Shown here: positions 9,013-18,143 of the stretch, piece by piece
How positions within the stretch are numbered: position 1 is the first letter of the stretch
How the letters are laid out: each line of letters begins with the position of its first letter
From: Sva-07 sp963774765
GTDB lineage: Bacteria > Actinomycetota > Acidimicrobiia > Acidimicrobiales > Ilumatobacteraceae
Assembly (NCBI GenBank): GCA_963774765.1
Contig: CAVZGP010000011.1
Coordinates: 62,001-126,000 of the forward strand
Direction of reading: 5' to 3'
Length of the DNA: 64,000 bases
The notes under the pieces: generated by a model
What the model was told of the DNA's origin: nothing
Databases searched by the model: none
What the model saw: only the letters and a program-made list of their open reading frames with translations
Made by a program: the position numbers and the translations under genes

Positions 9013-9168
9013 GCCGCGCTCGATGGGGGCGCCGCAGCCGTCGCAGAACCGGGAGTCCGGCTTCAATTCCCGATCACACGAACCGCAGCGCAGCACGAGG
9101 GCGGTGCCACAGGCGTCGCAGAACCGCGAGTCGTCGCGATTCCCGCGCCCGCAATTGCTGCACTCCAA
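9013..9168 (-). pseudogene. Frameshift-separated N-terminal double zinc ribbon of the cyclase protein
   Basis: A frame beginning at a TTG at 9168 encodes two zinc ribbons, CSNCGRGN...FCDACGT and CGSCDREL...FCDGCGA, the arrangement usually fused in front of class III cyclase-ATPase proteins. The cyclase frame begins one base out of phase just downstream. A five-G run at 9025-9029 (plus strand) lies at the junction; removing one base there would join the ribbons to the cyclase through a proline/threonine-rich linker. I read it as the broken 5' end of the same gene. A separate small gene is less likely, because its frame continues as unrelated sequence to 8518. Confidence 0.6.
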
Positions 9169-9357
9169 AGTGGCCCCCGTGTCGTGACGTGTCTTCCCCT
9201 TCCGACAGTCTCGCCCATCGGGCACTCCCAGGCCAGTGCTGTCGGGCCCAGCAGCCGCGCCATGTTCCCGCTCAGGACCTGTGTGAGCAACGATGTCGGA
9301 AGTCGAGACGTGCACTCACCGAGATCTTGGTGAACGCGCAGAGCGGGGCCGGCAGCA

Positions 9358-10785
9358 TCAGGCGCGGGCGGGTTGTGCCGGCGGCGTTGTTGGGGTGAGG
9401 CCACGGGTGGCGGCGACGTCGTCGTCGTCGATGAACCACGAGATGATCGCGGCGGGCGCCATGATCAGACCGACGGCGAGGAATCCTCCCTGGTATGCCG
9501 ACAGCAGCTCGGTGTCCGACGCCGCGTCGCTTCCGTTCGGTAGGAGTGCGGCGATCACGGTCGCGGCGAGTGCGACACCTGACGCATAGGCGATCTGGCG
9601 TTGCGTGTTGAACAGGCTGGTTGCCCGGCCGGTGTCGGCCATCGATGTCGTGGCGTAGGCGGCCGTCTGGATCGACACGAACACCACGCCGACCGCGAGG
9701 CCCCGCATGAACGAGAACCCAGCGATCGTCGACAGCGGCGTCGAAAGGTCGGCGGTGGCGTACAGGCATGTGATCGCGGCGGTGGCGGCGGTGCCGACCA
9801 CCATGAGGCGGCGCGGACCGATGGCGCGGTAGAGCCGCCGCCCGAGCAGGTTCGACACGAGGAACACGCCGATCGCCTGCGGCGACTGGGCGAGCCCGCT
9901 CTGGAACGCCGTGTAGCCACGCAGGCTCTGGAGGTAGAGCGGCAGGACGAAGATCATCCCGAAGAACCCGGCATAGGTGAGTGCGGCCGAGATGTTGATC
10001 GTTCGGAAGAGCCGGTCTTCGAAGAGTCGGAGCAGCAGGATCGGGTTGGGGATGCGCAATTCGATCACGATCAGGGCGACCAGGCAGACGATGCCGATGG
10101 AAGCCAAGGTGAGGGTGTACGCGGAGAACCACCCCTTCTCCGGGCCGATCGACAAGGTGTACAGCAGGATTGCGACCGATGCTGCTGACAGCAGAAAACC
10201 GGCAAGGTCGAATCGTCCGGGGGCTTCGTGCTTCGTCTCGACGAGCCAGGTGAACGACAACAGGATCGCCACGGCCCCGATCGGTCCGTTGATCAGGAAG
10301 ATCCAGTGCCACGACGCCGTGTCGACGAGGATGCCGCCCAGCATCGGCCCGATCGCCGGGGCGATCACCGCCACGCTCAGCACCCCGATTGCCGCCTTCG
10401 CCCGATCCTCCATCGAGTAGGCCCGGTAGAGCATCGCTGCACCGACGGGCGTGATGAGGCCGGCGCCGAGTCCCTGCAGGACGCGGAACACGATCAGCTG
10501 ATCGAGTGTCTGCGACAGCCCGCAGGCGAGCGAGGTGGCCACGAAGGCGATCAAAGCCACCGTGAACACACGCTTGGTCCCGAACCGATCGCCGAGCCAG
10601 CCCGCGGCGGGGATCACGGCCGCGTAGGTGAGCAGGTATCCGACGGCGATCCATTCGATGTCGGTGGTGGGTACGCCGAAGTCGTCTGCCATCGTCGGCA
10701 GGGCAACGTTGACCATCGTCCCGTCGATGATCGTCATGAACAACCCGAGGATGTAGACGGTCATCACCTTGGCCGGGTACGTCAC
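9358..10785 (-). CDS. MFS drug-resistance transporter, DHA2 (EmrB/QacA) family
   Basis: About 475 residues with 13-14 predicted membrane helices, as expected for the 14-helix DHA2 proton antiporters that export drugs. The first helix carries the family signature LGLFMTIIDGTMVNVALP. Motif A is seen as GWLGDRFGTKRVF and motif C as GPMLGGILVD in helix 5. The acidic residue in helix 1 supports a proton-coupled mechanism. The substrate is unknown. I place the start at the GTG at 10785; a GTG at 10824 is in frame but adds a glycine-rich stretch. Its promoter region holds the tandem GATGAGC repeats, and hrpA diverges from it. Confidence 0.88.
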   Translation of the reverse strand: MTYPAKVMTVYILGLFMTIIDGTMVNVALPTMADDFGVPTTDIEWIAVGYLLTYAAVIPAAGWLGDRFGTKRVFTVALIAFVATSLACGLSQTLDQLIVFRVLQGLGAGLITPVGAAMLYRAYSMEDRAKAAIGVLSVAVIAPAIGPMLGGILVDTASWHWIFLINGPIGAVAILLSFTWLVETKHEAPGRFDLAGFLLSAASVAILLYTLSIGPEKGWFSAYTLTLASIGIVCLVALIVIELRIPNPILLLRLFEDRLFRTINISAALTYAGFFGMIFVLPLYLQSLRGYTAFQSGLAQSPQAIGVFLVSNLLGRRLYRAIGPRRLMVVGTAATAAITCLYATADLSTPLSTIAGFSFMRGLAVGVVFVSIQTAAYATTSMADTGRATSLFNTQRQIAYASGVALAATVIAALLPNGSDAASDTELLSAYQGGFLAVGLIMAPAAIISWFIDDDDVAATRGLTPTTPPAQPARA

Positions 10786-10830
10786 GAGCGCCGACGCTAC
10801 GCCCCGTCCGCCACCTGGCCCCACCCGAGC

Positions 10831-10934
10831 GATGAGCGAACCGACCGTATTCGGCGGTTTGGCTCATCGGTGGCGGTCCGGTCCGGGTTGCGATGAGCGA
10901 AGTGACCGTATTCGGCGGTTTGGCTCATCGGTGG
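10831..10934. repeat. Tandem pair of GATGAGC...GCTCATC palindromic elements
   Basis: Two copies (10831-10873 and 10892-10934) begin GATGAGCGAA, have CCGTATTCGG in the centre and end GCTCATCGGTGG. Each can form a stem between the outer arms with a small central CCG/CGG stem. A second tandem pair is at 34747-34848. They fill the divergent gap between the MFS exporter and hrpA. Confidence 0.85.
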
Positions 10935-11007
10935 GAAGAGTGGGCGGTGGAGAATCTCGGGGTGGGAGGGGCGGGGCGAGCTGCGAGGCTTGGCGGTCGG
11001 GCCTGCC

Positions 11008-14000
11008 ATGACGACCACGATGGAACATCCACGCGCCGCGGCGGTGCGGGCGATCCAAGGTCGATTGGCGTACCCGGACACGCTCCCGATCACCGAACGG
11101 CGCGACGAGATTCTCGCCGCGATCCGGGACCACCAGGTGGTGATCGTCGCCGGCGAGACCGGGTCGGGCAAGAGCACCCAGCTGCCCAAGCTGTGCCTCG
11201 AAGCGGGCCGTGGAGTCGACGGGATGATCGGCCACACACAGCCGCGCCGTGTCGCAGCCCGCACGATCGCCGAGCGCGTCGCCGAGGAGGTCGGATCGAA
11301 GCTCGGCGACGACGTCGGTTACACGGTCCGATTCACCGACCAGGTCGGCGACGCGACGCTCGTCAAGGTGATGACGGACGGCATCCTGCTCGCCGAGATC
11401 CAGCGCGACCGGATGCTGCGCCGGTACGACACGCTGATCATCGACGAGGCCCACGAGCGCAGCCTCAACATCGACTTCATCCTCGGCTACCTCAAGCAGC
11501 TCCTGCCGCAGCGCCCCGACCTGAAGGTGATCGTCACCAGCGCCACGATCGACACCGAACGGTTCGCGGGTCACTTCGCGTCGGAGACGCTCGGCGAGGC
11601 CGCGCCGGTGATCGGGGTGACCGGGCGGACCTTCCCGGTCGAGCTGCGGTATCGACCATTGATCGACGACGAGTCGGAGGTGCCCGATCGCGATCAGGTG
11701 CAGGGGATCGTCGACGCGGTCGAGGAACTCTCGCACGAGGGGCCCGGTGATGTGCTCGTGTTCCTGTCGGGCGAGCGTGAGATCCACGACACCGCTGATG
11801 CTCTGCGCCAGTTGAACCTGCGCAGCACCGAGGTGCTCCCGCTGTACGCCCGGTTGTCGTCGGCCGAGCAGCACAAGATCTTCGAACGAGCGCCGAGTGG
11901 TGGTGCCGGCCGGCGGATCGTGCTCGCCACCAACGTCGCCGAAACGTCGCTCACCGTGCCGGGCGTGCGGTACGTCGTCGACACAGGAACGGCGCGCATC
12001 TCGCGCTACAGCCGGCGGCTCAAGGTGCAGCGCCTCCCCATCGAGGCGGTGTCGCAGGCATCGGCCAACCAACGCGCCGGGCGGTGTGGGCGTGTCGCGC
12101 CGGGCATCTGCATCCGGCTGTACGCCGAGGACGACTTCGACGCTCGACCCGAGTTCACCGAGCCCGAGATCCTTCGGACGAACCTCGCCTCGGTCATCCT
12201 CCAGATGACCGCGATCGGCCTCGGTGACGTGGCGAAGTTCCCGTTCGTCGAACCGCCCGATCACCGTTCGATCATCGACGGCTACGCGTTGCTCGATGAA
12301 CTCGCCGCGGTGAACCCCGCCCCGGAGGGCGTGAAGGGTGGCCCTCGCCGGCTGACGAAGACCGGCCGCGACCTGGCCCGCCTCCCGGTCGACCCGCGCC
12401 TCGGGCGGATGGTGCTCGAAGCCGAACGGCTCGGCTGCGTGCGCGAGGTGCTGGTCATCGCGTCGGCGTTGTCGATCCAGGACCCGCGTGAACGCCCGCA
12501 GGACAAACGCGAGCAGGCCAACGAGTTCCACAACCGCTTCAAGGTGGACGGCTCCGACCTGTTGTCGATCGTCGCGTTGTGGGACCACCTGCGCACGCAG
12601 CAGCGCGAACTCTCGGGCAACCAGTTCCGCCGGATGTGTCGAAGGGAGTTCCTCAACTACCTGCGTGTCCGCGAGTGGATGGACCTGTTCAGCCAGCTCC
12701 GCCGCATCGCCGGCCAGCTGAAGATCCGTCCAACCACCCACGAGAGCCACCCCGACCACATCCACCGAGCGGTACTCGCCGGATTGCTCTCGCACATCGG
12801 GATGCGTGATCGTGAGACCCGCGAGTTCGTCGGCGCCCGCCACTCGAGGTTCGTGATCGCGCCAGGTTCTGCCCTCACCCGCCGCCCGCCGCCTTGGGTG
12901 ATGGCCGCCGAGTTGGTGGAGACGAACCAGCTGTACGCCCGCCGGGTGGCGAAGATCGAGCCGAAGTGGGCTGAGCGTGCCGGTGCCCACCTCGTGAAGC
13001 GCGCCTACGAGAACGTGCGCTGGGACCCGAAGGGCGGCCGTGCGGTCGCCATCGAACAGGTGACCCTGTACGGCCTCCCGATCGTGAGCGATCGCGTCAT
13101 CGGCTACGACCGGGTCGACGAGGCGCAGGCGCGGGCGTGGTTCATCACCAAGGCCCTGATCGAACGCGACGTTGCCGACGCCGCGTGGATTGGCCGGCAG
13201 AAGTTCCTGACGCGCAACGCCGAGTTCCTCGAACACCTCCGGCGCATGGCAGCACGGGTTCGGCGGCTCGAGTTGGTCGACGACGAGATGCTGTTCGACT
13301 TCTATGCCGATCGTGTCGGCCCCGAGGTCACGTCGGTGCGCCACTTCGACAAGTGGTGGAAGACCGAGCGACAGCGCCGACCGGACCTGCTCGACCTGAC
13401 CGACGAGTTGGTCGTCGGCGGTCGAGGCCACGGCGTCCGTCTCGCCGAGTACCCCGACGTGTGGACGCAGCAACGCGGGAGCGCCGCGATCGAGCTACCA
13501 CTCACGTATCGCTTCGCTCCGGGCGAGCCGCTCGATGGAGTGACGGTCCACGTCCCGCTGTCCGGCCTGAACCAGGTGAGCGCGGACGGCTTCGACTGGC
13601 AGATTCCCGGCCATCGGCCCGATCTCGTGACCACCCTCGTCAAGTCGCTGCCGAAGGATGTGCGGCGCCAGTTGATCCCGCTCGGCGAGACGATCGATGC
13701 GGTGCTCGAACGCATGGCGGCCGTCGATCCGACGACCGGCCACCTCGTCGATGCCCTCGCCGCGGCAGTGAACGAGGTCGCCCACGCGACCGTCAGCGGC
13801 ACGTCGTTCGTGGGGTCTGCAGTGCCTGATCACCTGCGGGTCCACTTCGTCGTGTCAGACGACGAGGGCACCGTCCACGCCGTCGGCGACGACCTCGACG
13901 CGATCAAGGGGCAACTCGCCGGATCGGTGCGTGAGTCGATCGCCGCCGCGGCGCCGATCGACGAACGTCGCGGGATCGTGTCGTGGGACATCGGCGACCT

Positions 14001-14826
14001 GCCGCGGGTCGTGGAATCGAGCGATCGGGCGATGGACGTCAAGGCGTATCCGGCGCTGCTCGACGTCGGCGACAGTGTGGCGCTGCGGGTGGTCACGACG
14101 CCCGAGTTGCAGCAGCGGATCATGCGAGCGGGGGTGCGACGCCTGCTCCTCCTGAACGGGGCACCGACGCGTTCATCGATCGTCCGCAAGCTCGACAACG
14201 CCGACCGGCTGGCGATCGCCGCCGGCGACATCGATCTCGGCGAGGTGAGCGGCGACTGCGTGGCGGCGGCTGTGGACCGCGTGATGACCGACCACGGCAA
14301 GCTGCCCTGGACCGAAGCCGAGTTCGAGTCGCTGCGCCGTGAGGTGCGCGACGCCGCGCCGGGCCTCGCGACGAACGCACTTCACAAGGCTGCACGGGTG
14401 ATCGCCGCCGCCTCGGAGGCCCGCGACCACTTGGCGCGTCTTCACGCGGCGGCGCTGAGGCCCTCGGTCGACGACGCCAACGTCCACCTCGGTCGACTCG
14501 TCCATTCGGGCTTCGTACTCGGGGCGGGCATCGATCGACTCGACGACATCGAGCGCTACGTCCGAGCGATCGTCTACCGCCTCGACCACCTCGCCGGGGC
14601 CGGCGGCCGAGACCAGCATCGCATGGCTGAGGTCCTCCCGCTGGAGGGGCGGTACGCCAACGTGGTCGACAACGCCGGCTCCGGAAAGTTGTCGCCCGAA
14701 CTCGTCGACGTGCGCTGGCAGCTGGAGGAACTGCGCGTGGCGACGTTCGCTCAGCCGCTGATGGTCAAGCGCCCCGGCCAACCGTCCGTCAGCGCCAAGC
14801 GAATCGCCGCCACGCTCGCTCGCTGA
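11008..14826 (+). CDS. hrpA: ATP-dependent RNA helicase HrpA
   Basis: The 1272-residue protein matches the full length of bacterial HrpA, a DEAH-box RNA helicase acting on mRNA and stalled ribosomes. Motif I is GETGSGKSTQLPK near residue 53, motif II is DEAHERSLNIDF near residue 150, motif III is TSATID, and motif VI reads QRAGRCGR near residue 355. The helicase-associated, OB-fold and C-terminal DUF3418 regions are all present without interruption. The ATG at 11008 is preferred over the TTG at 10990; an ATG at 11020 is also possible. It reads away from the exporter across the palindrome pair and is followed after a short gap by the M20 peptidase on the same strand. Confidence 0.95.
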   Translation: MTTTMEHPRAAAVRAIQGRLAYPDTLPITERRDEILAAIRDHQVVIVAGETGSGKSTQLPKLCLEAGRGVDGMIGHTQPRRVAARTIAERVAEEVGSKLGDDVGYTVRFTDQVGDATLVKVMTDGILLAEIQRDRMLRRYDTLIIDEAHERSLNIDFILGYLKQLLPQRPDLKVIVTSATIDTERFAGHFASETLGEAAPVIGVTGRTFPVELRYRPLIDDESEVPDRDQVQGIVDAVEELSHEGPGDVLVFLSGEREIHDTADALRQLNLRSTEVLPLYARLSSAEQHKIFERAPSGGAGRRIVLATNVAETSLTVPGVRYVVDTGTARISRYSRRLKVQRLPIEAVSQASANQRAGRCGRVAPGICIRLYAEDDFDARPEFTEPEILRTNLASVILQMTAIGLGDVAKFPFVEPPDHRSIIDGYALLDELAAVNPAPEGVKGGPRRLTKTGRDLARLPVDPRLGRMVLEAERLGCVREVLVIASALSIQDPRERPQDKREQANEFHNRFKVDGSDLLSIVALWDHLRTQQRELSGNQFRRMCRREFLNYLRVREWMDLFSQLRRIAGQLKIRPTTHESHPDHIHRAVLAGLLSHIGMRDRETREFVGARHSRFVIAPGSALTRRPPPWVMAAELVETNQLYARRVAKIEPKWAERAGAHLVKRAYENVRWDPKGGRAVAIEQVTLYGLPIVSDRVIGYDRVDEAQARAWFITKALIERDVADAAWIGRQKFLTRNAEFLEHLRRMAARVRRLELVDDEMLFDFYADRVGPEVTSVRHFDKWWKTERQRRPDLLDLTDELVVGGRGHGVRLAEYPDVWTQQRGSAAIELPLTYRFAPGEPLDGVTVHVPLSGLNQVSADGFDWQIPGHRPDLVTTLVKSLPKDVRRQLIPLGETIDAVLERMAAVDPTTGHLVDALAAAVNEVAHATVSGTSFVGSAVPDHLRVHFVVSDDEGTVHAVGDDLDAIKGQLAGSVRESIAAAAPIDERRGIVSWDIGDLPRVVESSDRAMDVKAYPALLDVGDSVALRVVTTPELQQRIMRAGVRRLLLLNGAPTRSSIVRKLDNADRLAIAAGDIDLGEVSGDCVAAAVDRVMTDHGKLPWTEAEFESLRREVRDAAPGLATNALHKAARVIAAASEARDHLARLHAAALRPSVDDANVHLGRLVHSGFVLGAGIDRLDDIERYVRAIVYRLDHLAGAGGRDQHRMAEVLPLEGRYANVVDNAGSGKLSPELVDVRWQLEELRVATFAQPLMVKRPGQPSVSAKRIAATLAR

Positions 14827-14858
14827 CGCCGATGCCTCCCGCGTGGGAAGCTGGTGCG

Positions 14859-16250
14859 ATGGCGCCCCACCTCGACGACCGGCAACTCGACCGACTGACG
14901 GATGCAACCGTCGAACTGCTCCAGGTGCTGATCCGCAACCGGTGCGTGAACGACGGCACCGAGGCGTCCGGCGAGGAGGTCCGCAATGCCGACGTACTCC
15001 AGCAGCTGATCGAGGGTCCCGGGGTGGATGTCGAGCGGTACGAGGCGGCGCCGGGGAGGGTGTCGATCGTCGGCCGTATCGCCGGGTCGGATCCTGCCGC
15101 GCCGAGCTTGTGTCTGATGGGACACACCGACGTGGTGCCGGTCAACCAGTCGGGCTGGAGCGAGGACCCGTTCGGCGGCGAGATCCTCGACGGGCCCGAC
15201 GGACCGGAGGTGTGGGGACGCGGTGCGGTCGACATGCTCAACCTGACCGCCTCGATGGCGGTGACGTTCCGAAGCCTCGCGGAGAGTGGCTTCCGCCCGA
15301 CCGGCGACCTGATCTACTTCGGAGTGGCCGACGAGGAGGCAGGCAGCGCGTACGGAGCTCGCTGGATGGCCGACCACCACCGCGACGCGATCATGGCCGA
15401 CTACGTGCTGACCGAGAGCGGCGGGCTTCACACCGGGCCGGCCGAGGCGCCGTACATCGGCGTCAACATCGCCGAGAAGGGTGTGGCCTGGAGGCGGCTG
15501 CGGGTGAAGGGTACGCCGGGTCACGGCTCGGCGCCGTTCCGTCGCGACAACGCGCTCGTCAAGGCCGCCGGCGTGATCCAGCGGCTGAACGACTACCGAC
15601 CGGCGCCGCGCTTCCACGAGCTGTGGGGTCAGAAGATCGAGGCGCTCGGCCTCCCCGACGACCTGAAGGCGTCGTTGCTCGATCCGAAAGCGATCGACGA
15701 CCTCCTCGACACGTTCCCGTCGGCTGCGGCGGCGTCGCACTTCCATGCGTGCACGCACACGACGTTCTCGCCGAACCTGATCGATGGAAGCGAGTCGGGC
15801 GGCGGGCGGATGAAGGTCAACGTCATCCCCGACACGGTTGTGATCGATGTCGACATCCGCACGGTGCCGGGGGAGGGGCCTGCGGAGGTGGAGGCGCACC
15901 TGCGCGCCGCACTCGGCGACCTCGCCGACGAGGTGGCAGTCGAGCCGTTGATGAATGACGCGGCCTCGATCAGCCGGCTCGACACGCCGCTGTGGGACAG
16001 TTTGCAGCGGGCGGTCAACGTGCCGTTCCCGACCGCCCGGCTGACGCCGCAGTTCGTCGTCGGCTTCACCGACGCCCGCATCTACCGAGAGATGGGTGCG
16101 GTTGCCTACGGCGCCGGGTTGTTCAGCCCCTCGCTCGACGCGAGCGAGTACGGCTCACGCTTCCACGGCAACAACGAGCGCATCGACATCGAGTCGCTCG
16201 CGCTCACCACCCGCCTCTTCCACCACGTCGCCACCGACCTCCTCGGTTGA
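14859..16250 (+). CDS. M20 family metallopeptidase
   Basis: About 463 residues of the M20/M25/M40 family of cocatalytic di-zinc amidohydrolases (dipeptidases, succinyl-diaminopimelate desuccinylase relatives). Zinc and catalytic residues are visible in MGHTDVVPVN near residue 85 and VADEEAGSAYG near residue 155. The dimerisation domain follows with GTPGHGSAPF, and a late histidine lies in RFHGNNERID. The start at 14859 has GGGAAG upstream; the in-frame ATG at 14832 would sit five bases after the hrpA stop. It ends 18 bases before the convergent enoyl-CoA hydratase. The substrate is not determinable. Confidence 0.88.
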   Translation: MAPHLDDRQLDRLTDATVELLQVLIRNRCVNDGTEASGEEVRNADVLQQLIEGPGVDVERYEAAPGRVSIVGRIAGSDPAAPSLCLMGHTDVVPVNQSGWSEDPFGGEILDGPDGPEVWGRGAVDMLNLTASMAVTFRSLAESGFRPTGDLIYFGVADEEAGSAYGARWMADHHRDAIMADYVLTESGGLHTGPAEAPYIGVNIAEKGVAWRRLRVKGTPGHGSAPFRRDNALVKAAGVIQRLNDYRPAPRFHELWGQKIEALGLPDDLKASLLDPKAIDDLLDTFPSAAAASHFHACTHTTFSPNLIDGSESGGGRMKVNVIPDTVVIDVDIRTVPGEGPAEVEAHLRAALGDLADEVAVEPLMNDAASISRLDTPLWDSLQRAVNVPFPTARLTPQFVVGFTDARIYREMGAVAYGAGLFSPSLDASEYGSRFHGNNERIDIESLALTTRLFHHVATDLLG

Positions 16251-16268
16251 ACGGACCGGGTCGTCGAG

Positions 16269-17087
16269 TCAGCGTTTGGTGTGCGAGGCGAGGTAGGCGC
16301 GGGCGGCGGCCCGAGCGTCGGGGTCGCGCATGGCGGCGCCGAGCTGGTCGGCGTCGGCCCACGATCCAGCCGTCGACGCGACGTCCTCGAGCGCTTCGTT
16401 CACCTGTCGCTTCGTGGCTCGGACCACACTGGGTGCCTTCTTCGCGAGTTGCGCGGCGAGTTCGTCGACGGTCGATTCGAGTTCGGCGCGGGGGACGACG
16501 CGGTTGATGAAGCCGATCCGAAGGGCCTCGTCCGGCGAGAAGGGACGACAGGTCAGGACCAACTCGCGAGTGAGTGCCGGCCCGATCTCGCGCACCAACC
16601 GTGGAATACCACCCCACGCCAACGGGATACCGAGGTCGACCTCGGGGATCGAGAACACCGTGTCGTCCGCAGCGATCCGTAGATCGCAGACGCCTGCGAG
16701 CACGACCCCGCCGCCGACGCACGGACCCTTGATCGCAGCGATCGTGAGCGCCGACATCCGATCCATCGCCTCGGCCATCAGCCGCCCGAGATCCGCTTGG
16801 TCACGACTCGACGCGGGCGTCGCCTCGTCGCGGTCGCCGCCCGCGAACTCGCGCAGGTCGAATCCGGACGAGAACCCGCGCCCCTCGCCGGTGACGATCA
16901 CGATGTGGGCGTCGGTGCTGTTGAACCATTGCGCGGCCTCGGCGATCTCGCGCAGCGGCACCGTACCCAGCGGGTTGAGCTTGTCGCCCTGCGTGAGCGT
17001 CATCCGGCCGATCTGTCCGCTGGCGCCTGGTGACGCAGTGGCGTCGAGCTGGACTCGCAACGTGGAGAACTCTGGAACATCCGTCAT
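16269..17087 (-). CDS. Enoyl-CoA hydratase/isomerase family protein (first of two)
   Basis: A 272-residue crotonase-fold protein that would hydrate or isomerise acyl-CoA thioesters. The oxyanion-hole segments are visible as GRGFSSGFDLREF near residue 75 and KGPCVGGGVVLAGVCDLRIAA near residue 120, followed by PEVDLGIPLAWGG. The glutamates expected in true hydratases are not both evident (PEVDLGI carries one acidic site), so substrate and reaction are uncertain. A GC-rich palindrome pair lies only 20 bases upstream of the ATG, as it does for the second crotonase gene at 38290-39129. Confidence 0.87.
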   Translation of the reverse strand: MTDVPEFSTLRVQLDATASPGASGQIGRMTLTQGDKLNPLGTVPLREIAEAAQWFNSTDAHIVIVTGEGRGFSSGFDLREFAGGDRDEATPASSRDQADLGRLMAEAMDRMSALTIAAIKGPCVGGGVVLAGVCDLRIAADDTVFSIPEVDLGIPLAWGGIPRLVREIGPALTRELVLTCRPFSPDEALRIGFINRVVPRAELESTVDELAAQLAKKAPSVVRATKRQVNEALEDVASTAGSWADADQLGAAMRDPDARAAARAYLASHTKR

Positions 17088-17106
17088 CCCCGCATCGTGC
17101 CACGTC

Positions 17107-17171
17107 GGTCCTCCCCGGCCCCGTCCCCACCCGGACCCTGGGTCCTCCCCGGCCCCGTCCCCGGGAGGACC
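17107..17171. repeat. GGTCCTCCCCGGCCCC element pair upstream of enoyl-CoA hydratase
   Basis: A truncated copy (about 17107-17128) is followed by a complete copy (17141-17171) that begins GGTCCTCCCCGGCCCCGTCC and ends GGGAGGACC, with GGTCCTCC pairing to GGAGGACC. A related pair is at 39143-39207, again directly upstream of an enoyl-CoA hydratase start. Confidence 0.8.
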
Positions 17172-17186
17172 GGCGGCGGGGCAGGG

Positions 17187-18089
17187 TCAGTTCGACCGGT
17201 AGCGGCCGGGGGCGACTTCGGTGGCTTCGCCGCGGCGGAGCATCCGCTGCACGTGAAGCTCCGCGCTGCGGTGCTCGACGGATTCGACGAAGGCCATCTC
17301 GACGTGCGGGCGGTAGATGAACCGGTGCTCGCGCATCTCGTCGAGCGTGTGTGGCTCGCGCAGGAACTCGAGCATCGCATCGTGGCGTCGTCCGATCACG
17401 TCCGTGAACGCATCGACCATCTCGACGAACGTCTCGCGCCCCTCGATCACGCCCTTGTGGTGGAACGTCACGTAGAACTCGGCCTCCTCGTCGCGCACCT
17501 TCGCCAGGCTCGCTTCGAAGTCCTCCAGGTCGCTCCACACATCGCCGTAGTACGGGCCGAAGCCGGTCAGGTCGATGTCGGACAGGAAGAACACGCCGTC
17601 CATCCGGAATCCGCTGTGGCCCCGAGTGTGCCCCGGAAGGTGGACCGCCTCGACCGTCACGCCGCCGCCGAGGTCGAAGACGTGGCCGTCCGTGAAGCCA
17701 CGCGCATCCGGCCGCGGCACGTAATGGAACTCGTCGAGGATCACCCTCTCGAACGCTTCGCGGGCCGCGCCCGTCAGGCCGTACACCGCCATCAGCCCCT
17801 CCATCGACTGCGCGCCCGGGAGGTCCTCGTCGTGGATGTGCAGACGAGCGTCGGGGAACGAACCGTTGCCTGCCATGTGATCCTCGTGCGAGTGGCTGTT
17901 GAGCACCGCGTCGACGGTGATGGGTGCGCCACCGCGGGCGACGACGGTGACCGACGGATCGATCAACACCGACTCTCCAGCGCCGCGCACGAGCAACGTG
18001 TTGCCGGACGGGTACGCACCGTTGGCGTCGCCGACCAGCACGCTCACCGAGTCGGTCAGCCGGCGCTCGTCGTCGCCCCAGTCGGTCAT
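17187..18089 (-). CDS. MBL-fold metallo-hydrolase
   Basis: About 300 residues of the metallo-beta-lactamase superfamily. The zinc-binding motif HxHxDH is clear as NSHSHEDHMAG near residue 68, a further metal histidine lies in LPGHTRGHSGF near residue 155, and a late histidine in VTFHHKG. The family spans glyoxalase II, lactonases and many uncharacterised hydrolases; nothing here fixes the substrate. The ATG at 18089 (MTDWGDDERRLT) is preferred, because the longer open frame would read through the palindrome at 18112-18140 as codons. Confidence 0.85.
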   Translation of the reverse strand: MTDWGDDERRLTDSVSVLVGDANGAYPSGNTLLVRGAGESVLIDPSVTVVARGGAPITVDAVLNSHSHEDHMAGNGSFPDARLHIHDEDLPGAQSMEGLMAVYGLTGAAREAFERVILDEFHYVPRPDARGFTDGHVFDLGGGVTVEAVHLPGHTRGHSGFRMDGVFFLSDIDLTGFGPYYGDVWSDLEDFEASLAKVRDEEAEFYVTFHHKGVIEGRETFVEMVDAFTDVIGRRHDAMLEFLREPHTLDEMREHRFIYRPHVEMAFVESVEHRSAELHVQRMLRRGEATEVAPGRYRSN

Positions 18090-18111
18090 GCGCCCGACGA
18101 TAGCGACGCGA

Positions 18112-18140
18112 TTGCACCAGGGGTCTGACCCCTGGTGCAA
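18112..18140. repeat. CACCAGGGGTC palindrome
   Basis: Identical to the element at 2091-2119, with perfect 12-base arms and a five-base loop. It lies between the msrB stop and the MBL hydrolase start; both genes are on the minus strand, so it could also act as a terminator for neither or either. It has no T tract. Confidence 0.8.
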
Positions 18141-18143
18141 TCG

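Noticed and set aside
10864..13473. Minus-strand open frame of 869 codons
   Set aside because: Antisense to the intact hrpA helicase; no domain pattern.
17187..18140. Start of the MBL hydrolase at 18140
   Set aside because: This start would translate the CACCAGGGGTC palindrome; the ATG at 18089 fits the family N-terminus better.
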